From an uncultured Croceitalea sp. (GTDB taxonomy: Bacteria > Bacteroidota > Bacteroidia > Flavobacteriales > Flavobacteriaceae), in assembly GCA_937959125.1 (NCBI GenBank), contig CALGQU010000192.1:1-47536 (forward strand): a stretch of DNA of 47,536 nt, in the 5' to 3' direction. This document shows positions 6,992-16,405 of this stretch, one piece after another (position 1 is the first letter of the stretch; the number at the start of each line of letters is the position of its first letter). The position numbers and the translations under genes were made by a program. The notes beneath the pieces are model-generated. The model saw nothing but the letters and a program-made list of their open reading frames with translations. It was not told the origin of the DNA and did no database searches.

Positions 6992-9862
6992 GGCCTTTTT
7001 GCCCGTGCCATCCATAATTTGATGCCTACAACTTGTGCCATTTGCCGCAATGAGCGTCTCTGGATTACTTTTCCGAACCGCGGGGAAAAGCTTAAGTTCC
7101 CCAATGGCCATACTGGTTTTGTAATGTTCCTTTTCATAACCAAAGGACCCTGCCATACCACAACAGCCAGATGGAATTAAAGTGACCTTATAATTCTGGG
7201 GCAAGTTAAGTACGTCAAAAGTTACTTTTTGATTGGACAAGGCCTTTTGATGGCAGTGCACATGGATCTTGACCTCTTTGACTTCCTTGGTAAACTGTTG
7301 GGAAGTGATATGTCCTGCTGCAATTTCCTTGGCTAAAAACTCCTCTATGAGCAGCGCTTGGGTATTTAATTTTTGTTGGATTGCAGTATCGTTATGGAAA
7401 CGCTTGTATTCGTCCCTAAACGTTAGAACGGCCGAAGGTTCCAAACCAATAATGGGAATCCCCTCCTCTAGCATAGGTCTTAGTTTGTCCAGATTTTTCA
7501 AGGCCAAAGCTTTGGCTTCCTTTAAAAAACCCTTGGAGATGTACGTACGCCCACTTTCTGCATAAAAAAGCTGTACATCATAGCCTAACCTACATAATAG
7601 AAACAAGGCATCCGTCGCCATGTCAACATCCAGGTATTTGCTAAATTCATCCAAATAAAAAGTAACTTTTTTATTATTCGTAATAAACTGGTTTTTAAAT
7701 TTTTGTAGTATTTTATCAAAACTAACACTATATACTCTGGGCAAACTGCGCTCCGGGGCAACGCCAGCCACTTTTTTAAGTAAATTGCCCAAGAGGGGAG
7801 CTTCATAAACGCCATTCGTAAGCGTGGCTACTTTGCTTCCCAGGGCATTGGATTTTGTACTATTGGCAAACAGTTTGGACCTAAAACCGTAGCCATTGGT
7901 TTCTTGGTATTGGTATAAAAATTCAGCTTTTAGTGTAGCGATATCCACATTACTGGGGCATTCGCTGGCACACGCCTTACAACTAAGACATAGATCAAAA
8001 ACCTCTTTTAACTCTTTATGGTCAAATTGGTTGGGTTTCTGCGAATTGGTCAAAAATTCCCGTAGGGCATTGGCCCTGCCCCTTGTGGTATCCTTTTCAT
8101 TTTGGGTGGCATGATAACTGGGGCACATACCCCCTTTCATATGGTGACTCTTGCGACAGTCCCCACTACCATTGCACTTTTCGGCAGCTTTAAGGATGCC
8201 CTCACTATCTGAAAAATCAAGCAAAGTGTCCACTTTAGGCTCCGTTCTATCTACTTCATACCGCAGGGATTCATCCATGGGAAAGGCATCCACAATTTTC
8301 CCCGGATTAAAAATATTCAAAGGGTCAAACACGGTTTTTATCCGCTTTAACAGCTCATAATTCGCTTCTCCAAGCATTAATGGGATAAATTCTGCCCTTA
8401 CGATACCGTCCCCATGTTCTCCACTAAAACTACCTTTATACTTTTTGGTGAGTTTGGCAACATCAGTGGTAATGGCCCTAAAAAGTTTAACGTCTTCAGC
8501 GTTTTTTAGGTTAAGGATGGGCCTTAAGTGCAACTCCCCCGCCCCGGCATGGGCATAGTAGACCGCGCTCTGTTGATACCCTTCCATAATTTGGGTGAAC
8601 TCGCCAATAAAATCCTTTAAATCTTCCAAGGCTACTGCAGTATCCTCAATACAAGCGACGGCTTTTTTATCGCCGACCATGTTGCCCAAAAGCCCTAAGC
8701 CCGCTTTACGCAATTCTATGGCCTTCTGTATGTCCGCCCCGTAGAGCACGGGGTTGGCGTAACTTAAACCAGATTGGGCTATGGTCTTTTGCAATTTCTT
8801 GATTTCTTTTTCCAATGCCTCTTCAGACGATGCTTTAAGTTCCAACATTAAAATTGCGGCGGGGTCCCCGTCCACAAAAAATCGGTTGGCCAGCTGCTGT
8901 CGGTTGTTTTTGGTACAATCCAGAATGACCTTATCCATCATTTCACAAAGGTGAAGGGAATGTTCCATAACCGGTGCCACATCACTCAAGCAATCTTCCA
9001 AGGAATGGTAGTGTGTGGCTACCATAGCAGCATGCGTTGGGGGCAATTCGTCCAACTGCAAGGTAATTTCCGCGGTCAGGGCCAAGGTGCCTTCGCTGCC
9101 GGAAAGCAATTTACACATATTAAATGCAGGAGCTTTGGTCTCAAAAATCGTACTGTTCAAAAGCTCATCTACGGCATAGCCGGTATTTCTACGATGAATC
9201 TGTGGCTTTGGAAACTCCTTAGTGATTTCTGCCGCCGTGGCAGTATCTGAAAGCTCTTGCAAGATCGTAGCATAGAGGTTGCCTTCTAAAGTAGGCTCCG
9301 CGCTTTTCTTCTTAAAGGTATCCGTGTCGATTGCCGAAAATATGGCCTCACTACCATCAGAAAGGATGGTTTTCATCGCTATCACCTTATCCCGGGTTAC
9401 CCCATATTGGATGGATGTCGTACCGGAGGAGTTGTTCCCTACCATTCCACCTAGCATACACCTGTTTGAGGTAGAGGTATTAGGTCCAAAAAATAAACCG
9501 AATGGTTTTAAATACCGATTGAGCTCATCACGCACCACTCCAGGTTCTACGGTAACCTGCTTCTTTTCTTTGTCCAAATGTAATATCCGAGTAAAATACT
9601 TAGAGGTATCTACTATGATACCTTCGCCGACGCATTGCCCCGCTAAAGAAGTCCCTGCCGTTCTAGGAATTAACCCAATACGGTTTTTTGAAGCAAATTG
9701 CACCAGTTTTTTTAAATCTTCCACCCCTTTTGGGAAGGCTACCGCTTGTGGTATTTTGCGATACACCGAAGCATCCGTTGCATAAAGTGCTTTGGTCAAT
9801 TGGTCATCCAGCACATCTCCGGAGATGGCTTTGGAAAGTTGTAAAAGTTGCGATTTATCCAA
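6950..9862 (-). CDS. FAD-linked oxidase with 4Fe-4S and CCG domains (D-2-hydroxyglutarate dehydrogenase-like, YdiJ type)
   Basis: 970 residues from a TTG start at 9862; there is no ATG before the conserved domain. An FAD-binding PCMH-type domain (about 40-190) has PRTAGTSLAGQ and GGMVGNNSSGT. The FAD-oxidase C-terminal domain follows (to about 540) with HAGAGELHLRP and SGEHGDG. Then come two cysteine clusters, C-N-G-S-G-D-C ... MCPSY and CLSCKACASECP, for 4Fe-4S clusters, and a C-terminal cysteine-rich domain with HCHQ (about 869) and SGCCGMAG (about 898-905). This architecture matches E. coli YdiJ, a D-2-hydroxyglutarate dehydrogenase. The substrate here is inferred. The 3' end overlaps lpxH by 42 bp, tail to tail. 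Confidence 0.9.
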   Translation of the reverse strand: MDKSQLLQLSKAISGDVLDDQLTKALYATDASVYRKIPQAVAFPKGVEDLKKLVQFASKNRIGLIPRTAGTSLAGQCVGEGIIVDTSKYFTRILHLDKEKKQVTVEPGVVRDELNRYLKPFGLFFGPNTSTSNRCMLGGMVGNNSSGTTSIQYGVTRDKVIAMKTILSDGSEAIFSAIDTDTFKKKSAEPTLEGNLYATILQELSDTATAAEITKEFPKPQIHRRNTGYAVDELLNSTIFETKAPAFNMCKLLSGSEGTLALTAEITLQLDELPPTHAAMVATHYHSLEDCLSDVAPVMEHSLHLCEMMDKVILDCTKNNRQQLANRFFVDGDPAAILMLELKASSEEALEKEIKKLQKTIAQSGLSYANPVLYGADIQKAIELRKAGLGLLGNMVGDKKAVACIEDTAVALEDLKDFIGEFTQIMEGYQQSAVYYAHAGAGELHLRPILNLKNAEDVKLFRAITTDVAKLTKKYKGSFSGEHGDGIVRAEFIPLMLGEANYELLKRIKTVFDPLNIFNPGKIVDAFPMDESLRYEVDRTEPKVDTLLDFSDSEGILKAAEKCNGSGDCRKSHHMKGGMCPSYHATQNEKDTTRGRANALREFLTNSQKPNQFDHKELKEVFDLCLSCKACASECPSNVDIATLKAEFLYQYQETNGYGFRSKLFANSTKSNALGSKVATLTNGVYEAPLLGNLLKKVAGVAPERSLPRVYSVSFDKILQKFKNQFITNNKKVTFYLDEFSKYLDVDMATDALFLLCRLGYDVQLFYAESGRTYISKGFLKEAKALALKNLDKLRPMLEEGIPIIGLEPSAVLTFRDEYKRFHNDTAIQQKLNTQALLIEEFLAKEIAAGHITSQQFTKEVKEVKIHVHCHQKALSNQKVTFDVLNLPQNYKVTLIPSGCCGMAGSFGYEKEHYKTSMAIGELKLFPAVRKSNPETLIAANGTSCRHQIMDGTGKKALHPVSILRQALLV

Positions 9863-9923
9863 TTTGGAACAATTTTTGGTCGATGGGTTGGGTTATATAT
9901 TATAATCAGGACAAAACTATTCT

Positions 9924-9931
9924 TAATTTTG
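9924..9931 (+). promoter_or_regulatory. -7 box ahead of the small outer-membrane barrel gene
   Basis: TAATTTTG matches TAnnTTTG exactly and lies 17 bp before the ATG at 9949. No TTG at a suitable -33 position was found, so this rests on one element. Confidence 0.4.
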
Positions 9932-9948
9932 AACTTAAAGAACAACTT

Positions 9949-10434
9949 ATGAAGATTAGCACGATTTTTACGACACTTTTGTTTTTTACAACACTACTGG
10001 TAAGCGCCCAGAACATCTCTGAACACACCCTAGGTTTACGTTTGGGGGATAGTGACGGTTTTGGGGCGGAGATTTCCTATCAAAAGTCAATTGGAAGGTA
10101 CAATAGAGCGGAGTTTGACCTTGGTATCCGAAACAGTAGGGAATTTAGTGCCTTTAAACTGGCGGGAGTTTACCAATGGGTGCACAATATTGATGGCGGA
10201 TTTAATTGGTATTACGGGTTTGGAGGCGGATTGGGCAGTGCCAATTTCGATATCAATGATGATAACGACGGACTTTTTGTTTTTGCCGCAGGAAATCTTG
10301 GTATTGAGTACGATTTTGATATTCCTTTGCTCATTTCCATCGATATCCGGCCAGAAATAGGGCTTATTGGTTTTGATGGTTTTGATAATGATTTCCTGTT
10401 TGATTTTGCACTGGGGCTCCGGTATCAATTTTAA
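9949..10434 (+). CDS. Small outer-membrane beta-barrel protein (porin-like, function unknown)
   Basis: 161 residues. The ATG at 9949 gives a clean signal peptide (KISTIFTTLLFFTTLLVSAQ, cleavage after about residue 20); a longer open frame from 9688 runs antisense to the neighbouring gene and is not coding. The mature part consists of alternating amphipathic strands rich in Gly, Asp and aromatics (for example YQWVHNIDGGFNWYYGFGGG), and the protein ends in Tyr-Gln-Phe, the aromatic C-terminus typical of outer-membrane barrels. About eight strands would fit the length. I cannot assign a ligand or role. A terminator follows at 10456-10486. Confidence 0.75.
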   Translation: MKISTIFTTLLFFTTLLVSAQNISEHTLGLRLGDSDGFGAEISYQKSIGRYNRAEFDLGIRNSREFSAFKLAGVYQWVHNIDGGFNWYYGFGGGLGSANFDINDDNDGLFVFAAGNLGIEYDFDIPLLISIDIRPEIGLIGFDGFDNDFLFDFALGLRYQF

Positions 10435-10455
10435 AAAAGGAAGTAACGATTTTAA

Positions 10456-10486
10456 AAAGTGCTGGTTTTTCCAGCGCTTTTTTTTT
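10456..10486 (+). terminator. Rho-independent terminator after the barrel gene
   Basis: The stem AGTGCTGG / CCAGCGCT (one G-T pair) with a T-rich loop is followed by an unbroken run of nine T. It ends the transcript of the 9949-10434 gene. The T tract also forms the upstream part of the promoter region of the next gene. Confidence 0.85.
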
Positions 10487-10501
10487 GCCCGGCAATATCC
10501 C

Positions 10502-10509
10502 TACCTTTG
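10502..10509 (+). promoter_or_regulatory. -7 box of the TlpA-like lipoprotein gene
   Basis: TACCTTTG is a perfect TAnnTTTG match, 16 bp before the ATG at 10526. TTTTG at 10483-10487 lies only 14 bp upstream, shorter than the usual 17-23 bp spacing, so the -33 element is uncertain. Confidence 0.5.
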
Positions 10510-10525
10510 GCTAAAATCAAGAATT

Positions 10526-11638
10526 ATGTTGAAAAAATTAACAGTACTATTGGTAGTGATACTAATAGCATCCTGTGGAACAACCCCAGAAGGATATGTG
10601 GTCAATGGGGAATTACGGGGCGATTTGGAGAACGGTACCCAAGTTTTTCTAAAAACTACGGATTCCGTCTCAAGGAGTTTAGTGGAAGTAGATACCACTA
10701 CGATAGAAAATGGGGTTTTTGCGTTTACCGGAAAGAACACCGTTCCTAAAATGTACTATCTGTTTTTTGATGGTGTGCGCGGAAGTGCCCCCATTATTTT
10801 GGAAAACGGTACGATTTCCTTTACGGCACAAAAAGATAGTTTAGCGTTTTCTAATTTAAAAGGGACCGAGCAAAATGAAATGTTCATGACCTATTTGGAA
10901 GAATCCCGTAGGTTGAGTTCCATGTCACGTTCCATGAACGAAGATTTTGGACGGGCAAGGGCCGAAAAGGATACCGCCATGATGGAATCCTTGCGTACCG
11001 AGTATTTGGAACTTCAGGATAAAGCCAAGAACTACGAACTGGATTTTGTAAAAGAAAACCCTAACGCCCTAATCGCAGCACTGATACTGGATAAGGTAAT
11101 CTCTTCCAAATCACTTCCTATAAAGGAGGTTGAGGAATTGTATAAGACCTTAACCCCTGAGATTAAAGAGACCAAGCCAGGGAAACGCATAAAACAACAA
11201 ATTGCGTTATTGAAGGTAACTGCCGTAGGTTCCGAAGCCCCAAATTTTTCAGCGCCCAACCCAGAAGGAAACATATTGGCGTTGAACGATGTTAAAGGCA
11301 AGGTTACCTTAGTTGATTTTTGGGCTGCTTGGTGCAAACCTTGTAGGGCAGAAAACCCCAATATTGTTTCGGTATATGAAAAATATAAGGACAAAGGATT
11401 AAATGTTGTTGGCGTTTCTTTGGATAGAACCGCCGCTGCCTGGAAAAAGGCCATCGAAGAAGATGGATTGGCCTGGAACCATGTAAGCAACCTACAGCAT
11501 TTTCAGGACCCCATAGCACAATTGTATGGCATCAATGCCATACCTGCTGCTTTTTTGCTTGATGAAGACGGTGTAATCGTTGCCAAGAATCTAAGAGGAC
11601 CGGCTTTAGAAGCTAAAGTTGCCGAGTTACTGAACTAA
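10526..11638 (+). CDS. TlpA/ResA-type thiol-disulfide reductase lipoprotein with DUF4369 domain
   Basis: 370 residues. The ATG at 10526 is chosen because it gives a lipoprotein signal with lipobox I-A-S-C and lipidated Cys17. Residues about 22-130 form a DUF4369 domain. The C-terminal thioredoxin fold (about 230-370) has the redox motif WCKPC (Cys270 and Cys273) and the cis-proline in IPAAF (Pro340). It is expected to face the periplasm, anchored to a membrane, and to reduce disulfides there. The substrate is unknown; such proteins are numerous in Bacteroidota. It is monocistronic between a -7 box (10502) and a terminator (11824). Confidence 0.9.
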   Translation: MLKKLTVLLVVILIASCGTTPEGYVVNGELRGDLENGTQVFLKTTDSVSRSLVEVDTTTIENGVFAFTGKNTVPKMYYLFFDGVRGSAPIILENGTISFTAQKDSLAFSNLKGTEQNEMFMTYLEESRRLSSMSRSMNEDFGRARAEKDTAMMESLRTEYLELQDKAKNYELDFVKENPNALIAALILDKVISSKSLPIKEVEELYKTLTPEIKETKPGKRIKQQIALLKVTAVGSEAPNFSAPNPEGNILALNDVKGKVTLVDFWAAWCKPCRAENPNIVSVYEKYKDKGLNVVGVSLDRTAAAWKKAIEEDGLAWNHVSNLQHFQDPIAQLYGINAIPAAFLLDEDGVIVAKNLRGPALEAKVAELLN

Positions 11639-11823
11639 GGATATGGCACCTTTGCAAAATTCAAAGTATACGGGAAGTTCGACTCCTAAAAAAACAACAC
11701 CCACACTAACCTATTGGTTATCAATACTTAAAATTTTTGAGAAGGAATAAATTTACCATAATTGGATAGCGAAACACTTTTATGCCTTTAGGCAAAGAGC
11801 TCAATGTGTTAAAAAAGTAAAAG

Positions 11824-11855
11824 GCCCTTGACTAAGATAGTCAAGGGCTTTTTTT
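11824..11855. terminator. Bidirectional terminator between convergent lipoprotein genes
   Basis: A perfect 10-bp stem, GCCCTTGACT / AGTCAAGGGC, with a 5-base loop. It is followed by seven T on the plus strand and preceded by A-rich DNA that gives T runs on the minus strand. It serves the TlpA-like gene (ending 11638) and the propeller lipoprotein gene (ending 11871). The 185 bp between 11639 and 11823 hold no other supported feature apart from a short hairpin TGCCT-TT-AGGCA near 11783. Confidence 0.88.
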
Positions 11856-11870
11856 ATGTGTTCTCTAGAT

Positions 11871-13505
11871 TTAAAACTTGTCCTGTACGTCTGTAAACTC
11901 ACCGATAATTTCTGCGGAATCCGCTTTGATTACCTGCCCAAACACATTGGCGTTATTGTCATTCCCAATAAATTCCAGCGTTGAATTCTCTCCCATAATA
12001 ATATCACCAAAAACGGCCAGTCTCCCTTCAATTCGTACTGTGGCACCATCTGCAATATTCAAGTTTCTCCTTCTTCTATTCCTTCCGTTTACAAAAATAC
12101 CATTCATTTCAAAAAGGGCATCTTCATTTACATTGGTGTCTTCCCTAGTGGTCCATGAACCACAAAGCAACAAAGAACCGCTTATATTAAAACTATTAAA
12201 GCGCTGCTGTCCAGTAAAGGCTAAATCTTGGCCAACATTCACATTGAGGTCAGCGTTCCCGGAGTAGGTGGGAAGATTGGCACACCTGGCAAGCAGACTG
12301 GGACTTGCGCGATTAAGCTTTATGATCTGTAGGCCTTCCCTACCAGAGGCCGCAAAAATATAGTCTCCTTTAGAAGCCACAAAGTTGATGGAACCGCCTA
12401 ATTCAATAACGCCTTCTGTTTGTATGGTGTTGTTTTCCTCGTTTGAAATACTTAGTCCCGCGCCACCATTGGCCATAAGGATCACTCCTTCGTTAAAAGC
12501 GGTCGCATTGGTCACAATATCCGATGCAATAGTGTTATTGGGGATGCTAGCAATAGGAATATACTCTTGAAAAACCCCTGTATTAAAGTCATAGACCCCT
12601 GCGCCATTCCTACCCTCTGCCACAATTATTTTATCACCGGCAAAGTCCAAAGTTCTTTTATCAGCACTTCTAAAATCTGAATCGATACTTATTTGTGAAG
12701 TTTCCATAAGGTTATCGTCAAGATATCGAATTCCCAAGCTGGCATCCAAAACCAAGGAAGTCCCACTATGGGTTGCTACGGAACGTAGGTCTGGAAATGC
12801 AGTTTCATTAAGCAATTCCATGGTAGTGGCATTATATTCTGTAACATAACCATCACGGCCACTGGTTACAAAAATACTGTTGCCATCGGTAACCACATCA
12901 TTGGCATTAAACCCTTCTTGAAATGCAAAAGTGATATCTTGAAGATCAAAGGTATTGTTGACTACGCCCACTTTAATGATAATGGAATTTGCGGTGGCAT
13001 CTGCAGATTGCTCTGCATCGATACCGCCAACCAAGTAGACCATGCCGTTGGCATAGGCTACAGAGTTAAGGTCAATTACTTCTGAAAATATCCTTGACGT
13101 TAAGACGGGAACCTCTGGGTCGCTAACATCGATAATATCTGCAGCGCAGCCATATTCCTCACCAACAATGTTATAGGAAACAAAAGCAATATCATTGTCT
13201 ATGACCACATGTGTGGCCGTTAGTTCTGATATCCCTGCAACCTCAGGAGGACGAATTTGGGCAACAAGACTTAATGGATATCTGCCCACCTGCTCATTTC
13301 TAAATCTGCTTCTTCCGTCGGTTGATGGTTGTTCGCCAAGTATGTCCAGCACGCCACTATTGGAATAATCAATACTGCTGGTCAATTTGGCCGTATTGGT
13401 CTCGGCCTGGAAACTATCTCCTGTAGTTTCAAATACCGTAGTGGTATCTGAACAAGAAATAAGTAAGATGGAAAGGATAGCACTTTGTAGTAAAGTCTTT
13501 TTCAT
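11871..13505 (-). CDS. Beta-propeller (LVIVD-like repeat) lipoprotein, paralog A
   Basis: 544 residues. The N-terminus is a lipoprotein signal with lipobox L-I-S-C (Cys18). Residues about 75-390 carry repeated beta-blade motifs of the LVIVD type (such as AADIIDVSDPEVP, YVTEYNATTMELL and GREGLQIIKL), suggesting a propeller. Residues about 430-544 form a C-terminal strand-rich region with regular NIADGATVRIEGRLAVFGDI-type rungs, likely a small beta-helix. It is closely similar over its whole length to the upstream gene at 13531-15594, except that it lacks the lectin domain found there. The two are 25 bp apart and probably co-transcribed. It should be exposed at the cell surface or in the periplasm; no function is known. 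Confidence 0.8.
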   Translation of the reverse strand: MKKTLLQSAILSILLISCSDTTTVFETTGDSFQAETNTAKLTSSIDYSNSGVLDILGEQPSTDGRSRFRNEQVGRYPLSLVAQIRPPEVAGISELTATHVVIDNDIAFVSYNIVGEEYGCAADIIDVSDPEVPVLTSRIFSEVIDLNSVAYANGMVYLVGGIDAEQSADATANSIIIKVGVVNNTFDLQDITFAFQEGFNANDVVTDGNSIFVTSGRDGYVTEYNATTMELLNETAFPDLRSVATHSGTSLVLDASLGIRYLDDNLMETSQISIDSDFRSADKRTLDFAGDKIIVAEGRNGAGVYDFNTGVFQEYIPIASIPNNTIASDIVTNATAFNEGVILMANGGAGLSISNEENNTIQTEGVIELGGSINFVASKGDYIFAASGREGLQIIKLNRASPSLLARCANLPTYSGNADLNVNVGQDLAFTGQQRFNSFNISGSLLLCGSWTTREDTNVNEDALFEMNGIFVNGRNRRRRNLNIADGATVRIEGRLAVFGDIIMGENSTLEFIGNDNNANVFGQVIKADSAEIIGEFTDVQDKF

Positions 13506-13530
13506 ATTCTAGTAGGTTTAAGTTTAGCTT

Positions 13531-15594
13531 TTAAAATTTTCCCAATACATCGTCAAACTCTCCACGGATGGATGCAGAGTCCGCTTTAATGACATTGCCA
13601 TGTACGGTAATGATGTTGTTGTTACCAATGAATTCTAAGGTAGCGTTCTCCTCCAGAACAAGGTCTCCCCAAATGGTAACCCGGGAATCCTCTATCCCCT
13701 CTAACCTTAGGGTAGCCCCTTGACCTACGGTTACATTGTGTCTGTTATTGTTGTTGGCCACTATGAGGGTTCCGTTCAGTTCAAAAAGCGCATTTTGGGC
13801 CAAGGTCACTTCTTCCAAGACCGTCCAAACACCACACAACAGCAAATCACCGTCTACTTGGATGCTGTTAAGCCGTTTTTCACCTCTAAAGGCACTTTGT
13901 GTGGCTCCGCCCTCCTGCTCATATACCTCTACTTCGGTCAAGCTCAAAAAGTTGGAATCGGTTTTTCGGATAAGGATATATCGGCCACTTACATTGGTCA
14001 AAAACTCTTGCAGGGTGTCTGCATTTAAGTTCCCCACCTTGGTATAATCCAAAGGGTCTGAACTCTCTACATCACCAATGAAAACTTCTGTATTTTCCAA
14101 ACGAGTGGTACAACAGGCATCAGTTCTGTTGAATATTCTGATCAAGGAAATATCATAGGAGTCCCCCAAATCCAAACGCCACCAAGAATTTGGCCTATTT
14201 TGGGTATGGGTAGTAGATGCTCCTGCACGATAAACCCCATTGGTATTGCCATCCACAGCTCTAGAGGCAACTCCGCCAAAGCCGGTTGACGATTGTACCG
14301 CAGGCTTGTTCAAGGCTAAATTGGTAGCGCCATTTATTAAAAGGTCTGCGCTGTCCCCATATTCAGGCAGACTTTCACATCTTGCCATTAGACCAGCACT
14401 TGGTTTGTTGAAATGGATGATTTGTAGGCCCTCACGCCCAGAGGCAGCAAACACATAGTTTCCCCTGGAGACCACAAAGTTTATGGAACCGCTCAATTCA
14501 ATGACCCCAACAACATCCATGGTATCATTTTCTTTGGCGATACTCAAACCAGCACCACCATTGGCCATTAGCAAAAGGTTGTCATTAAAGGCTACGGCAT
14601 TAGTTACAATATCAGATGTGCTAACACCCACCGGTGTTATGGGTATGGGTACGTACTCCACAAAACTTCCGGTAGCGGCATTGTAAACGCCGGCTCCGCG
14701 CTCCCCTTCGGAAACCACGATCTTATCGTTGGAGAATGCTAAGGTCCTTTTATCCGCATCCCTAAAATCAGAGCTTATGGAAATCTGCGATGTCTCTGTA
14801 AAATTAGAATCCAAAAAGCGTACCCCAACGCTGGCGTCAAGCACTGCAATACTGCTATTGTCAATATCCAAAGAGCGCAAATCCGCATAGGGCGTTTCTT
14901 GTATCAATTCAAAACTATCGGTATCATATTTTCCTATATATCCGTCCTTACCACTGGTAACGAACAAACTATTGTCCATCACGGCAACGTCAGTAGCGTT
15001 AAAGCCTTCTTGGTAGTTTAAACTAAGGTCCGCGGTATTGAAACGACCCCCGGACACTGCCATTTTCATCACCAAGGAATTGGCCGTTGCCAGAACGGAC
15101 TGTTCAGCATCCAATGCGCCTGCAACATACAAATATCCATTATGGTAGTGTAAAGCGTTCAAATCTTGATCACTGGTCAATGCCCTATCTGATAAAAACG
15201 GGGATTCTGGGTCACTGATATCTATAATGTCTATGGCTCCTGCAAATACTTCACCAACGCTATTGTAGCAAACATATGCGTAATCCCCCTCTATAAAAAC
15301 ATCCGTTGCGGTAAGATTACTGCCCGCCGGAGGTGCTACGGTGCCCACAAGTGTCAAAGGATAGTCCCCTGCTTTATTTTCCATAAATCTGGAACGTGTG
15401 CCTGTTTCGGGCTGTTCCCCTATAATCTCAATGACTCCACTATTGTCAAAACTGATGCTTCCGGTCAATGCCGATACATCTTGTTCTATTACAATAGCAT
15501 CTTCTGGATTTTCAAAAATACGGGTTTCGTCTGCACAGGAAAGGGCCATTCCAAAAACGGTCAAAAGTAGTAGGTACTTTTTTGTTTGGGACAT
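13531..15594 (-). CDS. Beta-propeller lipoprotein with inserted fucolectin-type (F5/8C) domain, paralog B
   Basis: 687 residues from the ATG at 15594, which gives the lipoprotein signal MSQTKKYLLL... with lipobox A-L-S-C (Cys20); an upstream ATG (15627) adds 11 residues and spoils the signal. Residues about 85-400 are the LVIVD-like propeller and about 565-687 the strand-rich C-terminal region, both shared with paralog A. Between them (about 424-560) sits an F-type lectin/fucolectin domain: NLALNKPAVQSS, SRAVDGNTNG, His463, 26 residues, Arg490-T-Asp492, a Cys494-Cys495 pair and Arg498. These match the fucose-binding His-Arg-Arg set of F-type lectins. It probably binds fucosylated or similar glycans outside the cell. 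It is the first gene of a two-gene unit. Confidence 0.83.
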   Translation of the reverse strand: MSQTKKYLLLLTVFGMALSCADETRIFENPEDAIVIEQDVSALTGSISFDNSGVIEIIGEQPETGTRSRFMENKAGDYPLTLVGTVAPPAGSNLTATDVFIEGDYAYVCYNSVGEVFAGAIDIIDISDPESPFLSDRALTSDQDLNALHYHNGYLYVAGALDAEQSVLATANSLVMKMAVSGGRFNTADLSLNYQEGFNATDVAVMDNSLFVTSGKDGYIGKYDTDSFELIQETPYADLRSLDIDNSSIAVLDASVGVRFLDSNFTETSQISISSDFRDADKRTLAFSNDKIVVSEGERGAGVYNAATGSFVEYVPIPITPVGVSTSDIVTNAVAFNDNLLLMANGGAGLSIAKENDTMDVVGVIELSGSINFVVSRGNYVFAASGREGLQIIHFNKPSAGLMARCESLPEYGDSADLLINGATNLALNKPAVQSSTGFGGVASRAVDGNTNGVYRAGASTTHTQNRPNSWWRLDLGDSYDISLIRIFNRTDACCTTRLENTEVFIGDVESSDPLDYTKVGNLNADTLQEFLTNVSGRYILIRKTDSNFLSLTEVEVYEQEGGATQSAFRGEKRLNSIQVDGDLLLCGVWTVLEEVTLAQNALFELNGTLIVANNNNRHNVTVGQGATLRLEGIEDSRVTIWGDLVLEENATLEFIGNNNIITVHGNVIKADSASIRGEFDDVLGKF

Positions 15595-15735
15595 TATAGT
15601 AAGTATTTGGTCAAATAAATATACCATTGAACGACCTTCTTGGGCAATTTTATGTTGTAAAAAGGCATCAAATTGTTGGCAGATCGATGAATGACGACCA
15701 ACGCATTGAAATGAAGTAAGTTAAGTACTACAAAT

Positions 15736-16386
15736 TTAGATTTTTCCTAGTTTACCCAAAATAAAAAGTATAATAATAGGTAACGCTAACAGGATGACCA
15801 TAAGGGTGTCCGTGGCCAATAAACTGGGTTTAAACAATAGCGTTGTGGCGTACCCCCCAATGGCCCCGCCAAAATGTGCGGTATGGCCAATATTCCCCAA
15901 TCGGCTTTTCATACCATAAATGGAATACAATAAATACCCAATACCTAAGACGTAGGCTGGTAACGGAATGGGGATAAAAAGTAAACCCAATTGCATATTG
16001 GGTTGTAGCAGGATGGCTGCATATAGAATTCCGGTAACCGCACCACTTGCCCCAACGGCGCTATAATAGGGTTCGTCCTTATGAAAAAACAAGGCCAACA
16101 AACTACCGGCGGCAAGACTGATGATATAGATAATCAAAAACTTTGTAGCCCCAAACCATGACATTACTACAGGGGCAAAAAAATATAGGGTAAGCATATT
16201 GAAAAAGAGATGCGAAATATCAACATGCAGAAAACCGGAAGTAATCATCCGTTCCCGTTGCCCTGCTTTAATACCCCCTATACTAAATTTGTATCGTTCA
16301 AAGAAACCTTGATCATTGAAACCCTTGAGGGACACTAAAATATTAGCGGCAATAATGGCTAGGGTAGCAATATCCAATTTATGCAT
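15736..16386 (-). CDS. Rhomboid-family intramembrane serine protease
   Basis: 216 residues with about six membrane segments. The catalytic serine lies in G-A-S-G (Ser114) and the catalytic histidine in HTAHFGG (His171). His59 and Asn63 in HVDISHLFFN correspond to the oxyanion-side His150 and Asn154 of E. coli GlpG. All active-site residues are present, so it is likely active, cleaving single-pass membrane proteins within the bilayer. The substrate is unknown. It is transcribed divergently from the acyltransferase gene from a palindromic double -7 box at 16406-16423. Confidence 0.92.
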   Translation of the reverse strand: MHKLDIATLAIIAANILVSLKGFNDQGFFERYKFSIGGIKAGQRERMITSGFLHVDISHLFFNMLTLYFFAPVVMSWFGATKFLIIYIISLAAGSLLALFFHKDEPYYSAVGASGAVTGILYAAILLQPNMQLGLLFIPIPLPAYVLGIGYLLYSIYGMKSRLGNIGHTAHFGGAIGGYATTLLFKPSLLATDTLMVILLALPIIILFILGKLGKI

Positions 16387-16405
16387 AACAACGTAAGTTA
16401 AGGGT

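Noticed and set aside
9279-9785. 168-codon plus-strand open frame opposite the flavoprotein gene
   Set aside because: Lies wholly inside a conserved FAD-binding domain on the other strand and has no recognisable domain of its own.
9688-9948. N-terminal extension of the small barrel gene
   Set aside because: It is antisense to the start of the flavoprotein gene; the ATG at 9949 gives a proper signal peptide.
11643-11750. 35-codon plus-strand ORF just after the TlpA-like gene
   Set aside because: Short, low complexity in its middle (Thr/Pro/Lys), no recognisable features; coding cannot be supported.
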